Assembly: GCF_900167095.1 (NCBI RefSeq)
Contig: NZ_FUXG01000008.1
Location: 1-64,000 of the forward strand
DNA from: Oceanospirillum multiglobuliferum
Lineage (GTDB): Bacteria > Pseudomonadota > Gammaproteobacteria > Pseudomonadales > Halomonadaceae
Direction of reading: 5' to 3'
DNA: 64,000 nucleotides
Of this stretch, positions 31,308 to 40,408 are shown one piece after another. The notes beneath the pieces were generated by a model. It searched no databases. It saw only the letters and a program-made list of their open reading frames with translations, and had not been told where the DNA came from. The stretch's first letter is position 1; every line of letters begins with the position of its first letter. A program made the translations under genes and the position numbers.

Positions 31308-32285
31308 TCAGCGTTTCCAACGAAACTGTTGCCATTGCAGCTGCTGTGGAAGATCCATAAAGCTCCAAGCAACTATACGACTTACTTTTTGCCCTTGTTG
31401 CATCTCTATGGTTTGAACTTGTTTGGCATTAACTGCTTTTAATGCTTGATAAAGTGCGGGTAAATTTTCTTTTTTAGAAACTAGACTGCTAAACCATAAG
31501 CATTGCGCTGCATACTCGGAGCTTTCTTTAACCATCTGCCGCAAAAATGCAATTTCCCCCCCTTTGCACCAAAGTTCGGTTTGTTGGCCGCCAAAGTTAA
31601 GCGTTGGTTTTTTATTTGTTTTCGAGGAAGGCTCTCGGCTTAGGTTTAAATTACGTAGTTTACGCTCAGTACCTGCACTAGCCTCTGCTTCTGAGCTATG
31701 GAAAGGAGGGTTACACAATGTCAAATCAAAGTGTTCACCAGCCTGAATAATATGTTTGAATATTTTCTGGCTATCGGTTTGCAGGCGATACTCGATTTTG
31801 CCTGATAAACTTTGATTGGCTCGTATTAGCTGCTTCGCACAGTTCACTGCAATAGGGTTAATATCAGACCCCACAAAAGACCAGCCGTAGCTTTGGCTGC
31901 CAAGAATAGGGTAAACGCAGTTAGCTCCAGCACCAATATCCAATACTTGAATATGCTTACCCCTCGGGGGCTGTTTGGCATGCGGTTGTGCTAATAAGTC
32001 CGCTAAATAATGGATGTAGTCAGCACGCCCTGGAATTGCAGGGCATAAGTAGCCTTCTGGTATATCCCAAAAAGAAACGTTGTAGTACTGCTTCAGTAAT
32101 GCTCGATTAAGGTGCTTTACTGCTTCGGGGTCTGCAAAGTTAATAGAATGATGCCCTTTCGGTGTGACAACAACAAAAGGTTTTAAGTCTGGTAGTAGGG
32201 CCACTAATTGGTCAAAGTCATAACCTTGATTGTGGGGGTTTCTGGGATGTAATCCATTTTTTAAAACTTGCTGTTTTTTAACCAT
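31308..32285 (-). CDS. rlmF: 23S rRNA (adenine(1618)-N6)-methyltransferase
   Basis: About 325 aa from the ATG at 32285, which has AAGG seven bases upstream. In-frame ATGs at 32300 and 32324 lack such a signal. Shared features with E. coli RlmF (YbiN): [46 protein letters not shown], the SAM-binding [12 protein letters not shown] and the catalytic NPPFHSS. It methylates N6 of A1618 in 23S rRNA. It is convergent to the chemoreceptor's upstream region and divergent from the M50 protease gene. Confidence 0.95.
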   Translation of the reverse strand: [325 protein letters not shown]

Positions 32286-32384
32286 TACACCTTGACTCAT
32301 TATTAACTTTTTAAGCGTGCGCATTGTAACAGCCTAAGCAATATTATCTACGTTAGGGCATAATAGCGCCCTACTCTAAGCTCG

Positions 32385-33488
32385 ATGGCGTACGTAACTG
32401 TGGAACTATTAAAAACTGATTTTTTGGGTCAACCCTTGCGACTAGAAGCCTCTATGGCAGGCTGGCAAATACTATATTGGGGCGATCAGCCCGTTGCAGG
32501 TAAAGATGCTGACGGTCAAGCTGATGGAGACTTCAGTTTGAGTTTTGATCTCAAAGATCCTGATAATGGCAATGTATTACACTGCACGGTTGATTTTCAG
32601 GTCAGTTGGCAGCCTTTTCTATTCAGTTATCAACTGAAAATAAATAATGACACTATCCATGAGGGACTGCGTAGCACTAAAGATATTGAACGCCAGATAC
32701 CTACAATTAAGCCCCAAACTAAGCAAAAGCCGAGCATGGTAGGCTTGCTCTCATTGGGTTTTAAACTCTTAAAAAGTGCAAAAATAATTAAGGTTGTCTT
32801 GGCTGGTGCGAGCTTGGCTGCATATTCATGGCTGTTCTCTCTACAATTTGCATTAACTCTAATTGCCTGTTTGGTGATACATGAGTATGGCCATATCCGA
32901 GCTATGAAATATTTTGGCATGCCAACCAAAGGCATCTACCTGATTCCTTTTATGGGAGGGCTTGCGCTCAGTGATGGCAAAATAAACACTCGTTGGCAAG
33001 ATGTGGTGATCTCTTTGATGGGGCCATTCTTCGGCCTTGGGATGTCAGTTTTAATGCTGATCGCCTATTGGATAACAGGTAATCAGTTCTTTGCTGGTGT
33101 TGCAGCGTTCAATAGTTTGCTCAATCTGTTTAACTTGTTGCCTATTTTGCCGCTCGATGGAGGGCATGTTCTAAAAAGCATTAGCTTCTCTATGAACAGC
33201 GTAACTGGGTTGATTTTATGTGCGCTTGGTGCCGCATTGGGGATTGCAATCAGCTATAGCTTTGGTTTGGCATTATTGGGCTTTTTGTTGTTGGTTGGCA
33301 GTGTTGAAATTTTCTTCGAGTGGAAAACACGCCATGCGAGTCATTTGCTGCCATTAGATCGTTATGGCCAGATTGTTTCAGCATTATGGTATGTTGCGAC
33401 CGTAGCAGGGCTGGTTGCTATTATCATATATTTTGCTGGTAGTGGTGATGCAGTCTTAGGCTTACCGCTTAAAATATTAAATGCTTAG
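32385..33488 (+). CDS. Site-2-protease family (M50) membrane metalloprotease
   Basis: 367 aa. A soluble N-terminal domain of about 130 residues (beta-rich) precedes five or more membrane helices. The zinc site is HEYGH (166-170) and the second motif is LPLDGGH (about 260-266). The family cuts transmembrane substrates such as anti-sigma factors or signal-peptide remnants. The long N-terminal extension is not RseP-like (no PDZ recognised), so the substrate is unknown. The start is the ATG at 32385, with no strong Shine-Dalgarno. It ends in a shared bidirectional terminator. Confidence 0.88.
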   Translation: MAYVTVELLKTDFLGQPLRLEASMAGWQILYWGDQPVAGKDADGQADGDFSLSFDLKDPDNGNVLHCTVDFQVSWQPFLFSYQLKINNDTIHEGLRSTKDIERQIPTIKPQTKQKPSMVGLLSLGFKLLKSAKIIKVVLAGASLAAYSWLFSLQFALTLIACLVIHEYGHIRAMKYFGMPTKGIYLIPFMGGLALSDGKINTRWQDVVISLMGPFFGLGMSVLMLIAYWITGNQFFAGVAAFNSLLNLFNLLPILPLDGGHVLKSISFSMNSVTGLILCALGAALGIAISYSFGLALLGFLLLVGSVEIFFEWKTRHASHLLPLDRYGQIVSALWYVATVAGLVAIIIYFAGSGDAVLGLPLKILNA

Positions 33489-33521
33489 TTTATTATTTGA
33501 AACTAAGAGACTTTTCGATAA

Positions 33522-33555
33522 AAAAGCGCCTGTTAGTCATCTAACAGGCGCTTTT
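33522..33555. terminator. Bidirectional intrinsic terminator between the M50 protease and astC
   Basis: A perfect 15-bp stem (33522-33536 with 33541-33555) with a TCAT loop, flanked by A-run and T-run on the two sides, lies between two convergent genes and should stop both transcripts. Confidence 0.93.
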
Positions 33556-33573
33556 GCTTTATCACGTAGAATG

Positions 33574-34821
<1,248 letters not shown>

Positions 34822-34896
34822 TCAGCCTATCAGTTTGGCTGAAGTATGAATATTGTTATGAAAAACCGCTAGATACAGTATCAATAAAAGTTCGGC

Positions 34897-34951
34897 ACTA
34901 TAACATAGGCAGATTTACATATGAGCGACATAAATTTGCGCTAAGCTGACA
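34897..34951 (-). promoter_or_regulatory. ArgR-type tandem operator and -10 element upstream of astC
   Basis: On the minus strand the sequence reads TGTCAG-N8-AA-N5-TGTCGC-N8-AA (34951 down to 34915). That matches the Pseudomonas ArgR consensus of two direct repeats TGTCGC-N8-AA-N5; the second half-site is exact. Twelve bases further is TATAGT (34902-34897), a 5/6 match to the -10 box, with no TTGACA at -35. The operator would overlap -35, as expected for ArgR activation. The consensus is recalled from Pseudomonas literature; the matching is seen here. Confidence 0.68.
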
Positions 34952-35000
34952 TTTAACAAAGATCCGAAGCAATATTAGACATAAGTCGGTATCCTAGGGG

Positions 35001-35006
35001 TATAAA
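35001..35006 (+). promoter_or_regulatory. Candidate -10 element for argR
   Basis: TATAAA lies 35 bases before the argR start. TAGACA (34976-34981) is the nearest -35 candidate, with a long 19-base spacer. Transcription would diverge from astC. Confidence 0.35.
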
Positions 35007-35041
35007 CTTTAGTCAAATAATCGTGCAAAGGAGATTGTCAT

Positions 35042-36082
35042 TTGGTCAGCACCGTCGATGCTCAGTCTAAACAGAGCCGCCCTCCTTTAAAGTACGGCTT
35101 TTTGCTTTTACCCAACTTCTCATTGATTGCTTTTTCATCTGCGATAGAGCCTTTGCGGATGGCAAACTGGGTAACGGGCGACGAGTGCTACGAAACGATA
35201 TTGATCAGTCACGACGGTGAACCTGTTGCCAGTAGTTTTGGTGTTAAAACTATCGTCGATTGCAGTCTGGATAATATTCCGATGTTAGATGCTGTATTTG
35301 TGTGTGGCGCTAGTCCCATCGCCCGCACAGGTAACGATGCCATTATCGCTTGGCTTCGGAAACAGCGTCAAAGTGGTATGGCTATTGGCGGTATAGGCAC
35401 AGGTTCTTATCTTCTCGCCTGTGCAGGTTTATTAAATAACCATAAAGCGACCATCCACTGGTGGGATATTGAAAGTTTGCGTGAAGACTTTCCACTAACA
35501 CAGGTTACCAATAATTTATTTGAGATTGATAATAAGCGTTATACCTGTAGTGGTGGTACTGCTGCGATGGATATGATGCTGTTTCTGATCAGTCAGCGAC
35601 ACAACATGGATTTGGCCGCATCTATTTCTGAGCAGTTTGTTTGTGAACGTATGCGCGCCAGTGATGATCAACAACGCATTCCACTTAAAGCGCGTATAGG
35701 CGTTAGCCAGCCTAAACTCATTGAAGCGGTACAATTAATTGAAGCTAACATAGAAGAACCTCTCAGTGCGGATGATTTAGCACGTCATGTCGGTGTCTCT
35801 AGGCGTCATTTAGAGCGCTTATTTAAAAAGCACTTACAAACAGTACCTTCTAAGTATTACCTTGAGCTACGCTTAGATCGTGCTCGTCAGATGCTCAGGC
35901 GCACAGATAAGTCGGTATTACAGGTGGGCCTAGCCTGCGGTTTTTCCAGTGCTTCTCATTTTAGCACCGCTTATCGTAGTCATTATGGCTTAACCCCGAG
36001 GGAGGAGCGTAAAAAACTCAGCGAAGTAGAAAGTCATGAGTTAAATGTTACCTCCAGATCAATTTTGCTAGAAAATCATTAA
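35042..36082 (+). CDS. argR: AraC-family arginine regulator (GlxA-type, ArgR of Pseudomonas type)
   Basis: 346 aa. An N-terminal DJ-1/PfpI-like domain (KYGFLLLPNFSLIAFSSAIEPLR, about 17-195) is followed by a C-terminal AraC DNA-binding domain (two HTH units, VSRRHLERLFKKH and GFSSASHFSTAYR). This is the architecture of Pseudomonas ArgR, an arginine-responsive activator of the aru/ast and aot genes. That it sits between astC and aot-like genes, with matching operators on both sides, supports the name. The start is TTG at 35042 behind an AAGGAG eight bases upstream; no better ATG exists. Related GlxA-type paralogues include carnitine (CdhR) regulators, which cannot be fully excluded. Confidence 0.8.
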   Translation: MVSTVDAQSKQSRPPLKYGFLLLPNFSLIAFSSAIEPLRMANWVTGDECYETILISHDGEPVASSFGVKTIVDCSLDNIPMLDAVFVCGASPIARTGNDAIIAWLRKQRQSGMAIGGIGTGSYLLACAGLLNNHKATIHWWDIESLREDFPLTQVTNNLFEIDNKRYTCSGGTAAMDMMLFLISQRHNMDLAASISEQFVCERMRASDDQQRIPLKARIGVSQPKLIEAVQLIEANIEEPLSADDLARHVGVSRRHLERLFKKHLQTVPSKYYLELRLDRARQMLRRTDKSVLQVGLACGFSSASHFSTAYRSHYGLTPREERKKLSEVESHELNVTSRSILLENH

Positions 36083-36175
36083 TTTTTAGTGTTATCAATC
36101 AGATAGAGATGATTTAAACTATAGGCACTTAATGTCTTTATTGTAGAAATACTCCAGTAGATCACCCTGATAGGG

Positions 36176-36231
36176 GGTCGCTTGAGGTGAATTCAATGGC
36201 CGATTTTGAAAATATACAACACGGCTATTCT
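36176..36231 (+). promoter_or_regulatory. ArgR-type tandem operator and -10 element upstream of aotP-like gene
   Basis: The plus strand reads GGTCGC-N8-AA-N5-TGGCCG-N8-AA (36176-36212), matching the spacing of the ArgR tandem repeat. The first half-site is 5/6, the second weak. Thirteen bases later is TATTCT (36226-36231), so the geometry to the -10 box nearly equals that at astC. An extra half-site-like TGTCTT-N8-AA occurs at 36133-36148. Confidence 0.55.
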
Positions 36232-36336
36232 GATACTCTCAAATTAAGATCGACTACCTTAGACCGTACCACAAGTTTCTCGTAGAACCTTGGAGCGCAC
36301 CGTAGTCTCATATCAGGCAACCTAGAGAAGAATAAC

Positions 36337-37107
36337 ATGCCAGAAAATAGCGTCATTTGCTTAAAGAATATTCATAAATCCTTTGGTGACCTGAAAGTCT
36401 TAAAAGGTATCGATCTACAAGCCCATGAACATGATGTGATCTCAATTATTGGTTCCAGTGGTTCTGGCAAAAGCACTTTTTTACGCTGCATCAATCTACT
36501 GGAAACACCTACAGAAGGGGAAATTTGGATCACGGGCGAGAAGTTAAAGTTAGCCCGCAATAAGAAGGGGGACTTAGATGCCTCTGATCCTCGTCAGCTG
36601 GCCGCTATGCGTGCACGGGTGGGTTTTGTATTCCAAAACTTCAACCTCTGGCCCCATAAAACACTGCTAGAAAACATTATTGAAGGCCCAACTCAAGTAT
36701 TGGGTAAAAGCAAAGATGAAGCTATCGCTTATGCAGAGCAGCTTTTACGCCGTGTCGGCTTAGAAGAGCGCAAAGACTTTTACCCAAGCCAAATTTCTGG
36801 TGGTCAACAGCAACGTGTTGCTATTACCCGCACCTTAGCAATGGACCCACAGTTAATTCTGTTTGATGAGCCAACCTCTGCACTTGATCCTGAACTGGTC
36901 GGTGAAGTACTAGGCGTGATGCGCGACTTAGCAGGCGAAGGTAGAACTATGCTGATCGTAACTCATGAAATGCAGTTTGCACGGGAAGTGTCTAATAAAG
37001 TGATGTTTCTACATCAAGGTCAAGTAGAAGAGTTTGGTCATCCTGATCAAGTTTTTGGTAACCCTACCTCTGAACGCTGTCGTGAATTTATTTCTTCTGT
37101 TTACTAA
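36337..37107 (+). CDS. aotP: Basic amino-acid ABC transporter, ATP-binding subunit
   Basis: 256 aa, of the HisP/AotP class. Walker A is GSSGSGKST, the Q-loop is FQNFNLWPHKT, the signature is SGGQQQR and Walker B is LILFDEPTSALDPE, ending with the H-loop THEM. It energises arginine/ornithine/histidine uptake with the two permeases downstream (spacings 40 and 2 bases). No periplasmic binding protein is encoded here, although aotJ normally heads this operon in Pseudomonas. It starts at the ATG at 36337, behind a GAGAAG sequence. Confidence 0.92.
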   Translation: MPENSVICLKNIHKSFGDLKVLKGIDLQAHEHDVISIIGSSGSGKSTFLRCINLLETPTEGEIWITGEKLKLARNKKGDLDASDPRQLAAMRARVGFVFQNFNLWPHKTLLENIIEGPTQVLGKSKDEAIAYAEQLLRRVGLEERKDFYPSQISGGQQQRVAITRTLAMDPQLILFDEPTSALDPELVGEVLGVMRDLAGEGRTMLIVTHEMQFAREVSNKVMFLHQGQVEEFGHPDQVFGNPTSERCREFISSVY

Positions 37108-37147
37108 GCAGAACAGCTTTCATTCTTTTTGATTTGAGGTACTTCTG

Positions 37148-37834
37148 ATGTTTGATCTCAAAGGCTTTGGTGATCAACTGCTAGCAGGCACAATGGTGAC
37201 AATTGAGTTGGCTTTGGCCAGTTTGGTTGTGGGTTTGTGTTTGGCAATTTTAGCAGCCACCGCACGTTTATCTGATAACTGGTTTGCTCGAAATATCGCA
37301 CTGGCTTATACCAGCGTGATTCGCGGTATTCCTGAGTTGTTAACCGTTTTAATCATCTACTTCGGTTCTGCCACTGCGATTATGGCCGTAGCAAGACTAT
37401 TTGGTTACGATGAATATATCGAAATTAGCCCATTTGTAGCCGGTGTGATTGCATTAGGGCTAACCTTTGGCGCTTATGCCAGCGAAGTGTTTCGTGGGGC
37501 AATTATCGCCATTCCAAAAGGCCAGCGTGAGGCGGGTTTAACTATTGGTATGTCACCGCTCAAGATTTTTTGGCGCATCACTTTGCCCCAAGTTTGGCGC
37601 TTGGCTTTACCTGGTTTAGGCAACTTATTTCTAGTGCTGCTGAAAGATACTGCGTTGATTTCGGTGGTTGGTTTGCACGACCTAATGCGTAAAACCACTG
37701 AAGCGGTAAGCTACTCAAAAGAGCCATTCTTGTTTTACAGTGCTGCTGCCTTTATCTATTTAGCACTCACCATCCTAACGATGGTTTTTATCCACTTTAT
37801 GGAAAAACGTAACAGTCGTTGGGGGGATAAATAA
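37148..37834 (+). CDS. aotQ: Basic amino-acid ABC transporter permease (HisQ/AotQ-type)
   Basis: 228 aa with five predicted membrane helices. The EAA loop (AIPKGQREAGLTIGMSPLKIFWRI) is characteristic of polar amino-acid permeases. The N-terminal LAGTMVTIELALASL and IRGIPELLTVL blocks fit HisQ. It pairs with the next permease to form the transmembrane channel. It is the second of three transport genes in an operon ending at the terminator near 38540-38578. Confidence 0.92.
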   Translation: MFDLKGFGDQLLAGTMVTIELALASLVVGLCLAILAATARLSDNWFARNIALAYTSVIRGIPELLTVLIIYFGSATAIMAVARLFGYDEYIEISPFVAGVIALGLTFGAYASEVFRGAIIAIPKGQREAGLTIGMSPLKIFWRITLPQVWRLALPGLGNLFLVLLKDTALISVVGLHDLMRKTTEAVSYSKEPFLFYSAAAFIYLALTILTMVFIHFMEKRNSRWGDK

Positions 37835-37836
37835 TT

Positions 37837-38526
37837 ATGGATTTTAACGTTATCATTCAATACTTTCCGCGTTTGCTGGAAGGTGCAATGACCACTCTAG
37901 AGTTGGTGGTGGTTTCAGGCCTAATCGGCTCGTTGCTTGCCTTGCCTCTTGGTCTTGCCCGTCACTCGCATCGCCCTTGGTTATATGCTCTGCCTTATGC
38001 CTACATCTTCTTCTTCCGTGGCACGCCCTTGCTGGTGCAGATCTTTTTGGTGTACTACGGTTTAGCTCAGTTTGAATTTGTGCGTGAGAGTGCGCTTTGG
38101 CCTTATCTCAGAGAGCCGTATTGGTGTGCGATTATCGCATTTTCACTGAATACCGCTGCTTATACCGCAGAAATATTGAGAGGGGCGCTGGGTAACGTAC
38201 CCAGAGGTGAGATTGAGGCCGCCAAAACTATTGGTATGCGTAGGGTGATGCTTTACCGTCGTATTATGCTACCAAGAGCATTTGGAATGATCATGCCTGC
38301 TTATGGTAATGAGGTGATTCTTATGCTGAAAAGTAGTGCCTTGGCCTCGACAATTACATTGTTAGATCTAACGGGGACTGCACGTACTATTATCGCCAGA
38401 ACTTACACCCCAATTGAAATTTTCTTAGCTGCTGGCTTTATCTACCTAATGCTAAGTTTGATCATCATCCAGTTCTTCCGCTTTTTAGAGAAGCGTAGTA
38501 ATAGACACTTGGTCAGTACTCGCTAA
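37837..38526 (+). CDS. aotM: Basic amino-acid ABC transporter permease (HisM/AotM-type)
   Basis: 229 aa with five predicted membrane helices and an EAA-like loop (NVPRGEIEAAKTIGMRRVMLYRRI). The FFRGTPLLVQIFLVYYGL block is typical of HisM-type subunits. It begins two bases after aotQ, implying coupled translation. Third and last gene of the transport operon. Confidence 0.92.
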   Translation: MDFNVIIQYFPRLLEGAMTTLELVVVSGLIGSLLALPLGLARHSHRPWLYALPYAYIFFFRGTPLLVQIFLVYYGLAQFEFVRESALWPYLREPYWCAIIAFSLNTAAYTAEILRGALGNVPRGEIEAAKTIGMRRVMLYRRIMLPRAFGMIMPAYGNEVILMLKSSALASTITLLDLTGTARTIIARTYTPIEIFLAAGFIYLMLSLIIIQFFRFLEKRSNRHLVSTR

Positions 38527-38539
38527 CTTTCTCGCTTCA

Positions 38540-38578
38540 GCGCTATTGAAGTTGTCTATTTGATAACTTCAATAGCGC
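38540..38578. terminator. Hairpin terminator between aotM and the EamA exporter gene
   Basis: A 14-bp perfect stem (38540-38553 with 38565-38578), extendable by three pairs, with a TATTT loop. A T-rich CTCTTCTTT follows on the plus strand. It lies between convergent genes, so it may serve both. Confidence 0.8.
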
Positions 38579-38585
38579 CTCTTCT

Positions 38586-39467
38586 TTATCGCCTATTAAC
38601 CAAATAGATGCCTGCTGCAACCAATCCCAGCGCTATTGCAAAATCTAAGCTTAAAGGTTCGTTCAAAATCAACCACGCGAATAACACACCAAACATCGGC
38701 GTCATAAAGCTAAAAGTGGCAATCCGAGAAGCTTGATAGTGACGAATCAACCAAAACCAGCCTAAGTATGATAAGAATGCAACCACCACAATTTGAAATA
38801 GCATGGCAAGCGTAACACTTTGATCAAGCATAAAGATGCCTTGCTCACCCATTAACACTGAAGCGACAGGCAAAATCACCGCAGAGATACCAAGTTGATA
38901 GAGCAAAATACGTGCAGGCGAACTGGCTGCTTGTGGGCTGGCTTTAATCACCAATGTGGTTGCACCCCAAAGAATAGCTGCACCTAAAGCCAAAAGATCT
39001 CCCATTAAGCTGTGTATGCTGGAGGTGTTAGCCTTGTCTGAAAAAGCTAAAACAACCCCAACAAAAGCGCACATCATGCCGAAAAAATGTGCCGGACGCA
39101 TGCGGTCAGTGGGCAACAGAATTTGCGCGCCTATGGCGACAACAAAAGGAGAAGTGTATAGGAAAATGGTCGCCCGAGCGGCTCCGGTATATTCCAAAGC
39201 GATATACAGCAACAAAAATTCAGCCGCAAATAAAAGCCCTGCCAATATACCCCAAAGTTCAGCGCCATCTCGTTGCCAAATTTTTTCGCCTTTGTAACGC
39301 ATCCATAACATCAACAGAGCAGCAGCGCCGATAGAACGTAACCCCGCCTGCATTACGGGAGAGATCCCTTCAAGGGCAAATTTAATCGCGATCTGTTGTA
39401 AACCAAAGTTAATACAGAGCAAAGTTAACAGGCCAATGGCCAGCGCATCTAATCGTTTTGCGATCAT
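38586..39467 (-). CDS. EamA/DMT-superfamily transporter
   Basis: 293 aa from the ATG at 39467, which has AAGG upstream; the longer frame adds an unlikely N-terminus. Ten predicted membrane helices in two EamA repeats, with family blocks such as INFGLQQIAIKFALEGISPVMQAGLRS, FLLLYIALEYTGAARATIFLYTSPF... and the second-repeat GDLLALGAAILWGATTLVIK. Members export amino acids, sugars or other metabolites; the substrate is unknown. It is next to the rraA gene on the same strand. Confidence 0.88.
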   Translation of the reverse strand: MIAKRLDALAIGLLTLLCINFGLQQIAIKFALEGISPVMQAGLRSIGAAALLMLWMRYKGEKIWQRDGAELWGILAGLLFAAEFLLLYIALEYTGAARATIFLYTSPFVVAIGAQILLPTDRMRPAHFFGMMCAFVGVVLAFSDKANTSSIHSLMGDLLALGAAILWGATTLVIKASPQAASSPARILLYQLGISAVILPVASVLMGEQGIFMLDQSVTLAMLFQIVVVAFLSYLGWFWLIRHYQASRIATFSFMTPMFGVLFAWLILNEPLSLDFAIALGLVAAGIYLVNRR

Positions 39468-39585
39468 GATCAGCCTTAAAAAAAGATAGGGAGCCGCAGA
39501 ATAAAGGGTAGGCCAGATTATTACCAGAGAGGAGGACAGAGAATGGTTGTTCAGGCCGAGAAACCTGAACAACCAAAATGCCAAA

Positions 39586-40077
39586 TTAAGCTTCAGGCAT
39601 AGTCAAAGCTTCAGGAGATACGATAATGCCATTGTTATCGGCATAAACGAACTCACCCTGGCGGAAGGTTACACCGCCAAATGTTAACTCAACACCCAAC
39701 TCACCAATGTCTTTTTTCTCGCTTTTCATTGGGTGAGAGCCTAGTGCTTGAACGCCTAGATCTAACTCAGCCAGCACGTCAACATCACGTACACAGCCAT
39801 ACATAATAATGCCTTCCCAGCCGTTTTTAACGGCTTTTTCTGCCAGCATATCGCCTAGCATTGCACAGCGGAATGAACCACCAGCATCTACAACCATCAC
39901 CTTACCTTCGCCCGGCTGATCAACCATTTGCTTAACTTTTGAGTTGTCTTCAAAGCACTTGATCGTAACAATTTCACCACCAAACGAGCTAATACCGCCA
40001 AAGTTAGTGAAAATTGGCTCAACAGCCTTAACCAAATGCGGATAAGCATCACATAGATCAGGTGTTACATACTTCAT
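39586..40077 (-). CDS. rraA: Regulator of ribonuclease activity A
   Basis: 163 aa, near-identical in layout to E. coli RraA (161 aa): [66 protein letters not shown] and [17 protein letters not shown]. RraA is a trimeric protein that binds RNase E and inhibits it. The start ATG has GGGAG nine bases upstream. A 7-bp hairpin lies in its 5' leader (40106-40123). The divergent neighbour is rnb, another RNA-decay gene. Confidence 0.96.
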   Translation of the reverse strand: MKYVTPDLCDAYPHLVKAVEPIFTNFGGISSFGGEIVTIKCFEDNSKVKQMVDQPGEGKVMVVDAGGSFRCAMLGDMLAEKAVKNGWEGIIMYGCVRDVDVLAELDLGVQALGSHPMKSEKKDIGELGVELTFGGVTFRQGEFVYADNNGIIVSPEALTMPEA

Positions 40078-40408
40078 ATTTTAAACTCCCATTGCCCTTT
40101 TTAATTAACAGCCAAAGCTGTTATCTACGATTAACAGAACACACTGTGCCAATATGCCCTGCTGATTGCTTTTATAATGTGCCGCAGGCATTTTCACACA
40201 AGCGTTGGCAAGGGTCACTTGGTCAAAGGTAATAATTGAGCATGAAACACCTTGATTTAGAAAGAATAAATAGACTAACCCTATTAATTTCAGAGGCTTA
40301 TTTGTCTTTTTCTAAGCATATGATCTGCTTTAAAAGCGGAAACTTATTGGTTTTGTCATGTATCCGAACTATTATTTCCGCCTTTCTTAAGCGGCCAGAC
40401 AGATCCCA
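40078..40408. promoter_or_regulatory. Divergent intergenic region between rraA and rnb
   Basis: 331 bases. It holds a hairpin in the rraA leader (taacagc with gctgtta, 40106-40123) and a perfect TATAAT at 40173-40178 on the plus strand without a good -35. TTGGCA and TAATAA (40205-40235) have a long 19-base spacer. An open frame inside it (40236-40442) overlaps the rnb start and shows no family or RBS, so it is not called a gene. rnb probably has a long 5' leader. Confidence 0.4.

Noticed and set aside
36196-36285. A 29-codon ATG frame with a GAGG sequence upstream, before the aotP-like gene
   Set aside because: It overlaps the ArgR-type operator and the candidate -10 element, so it most likely lies in the promoter and not in a transcript leader.
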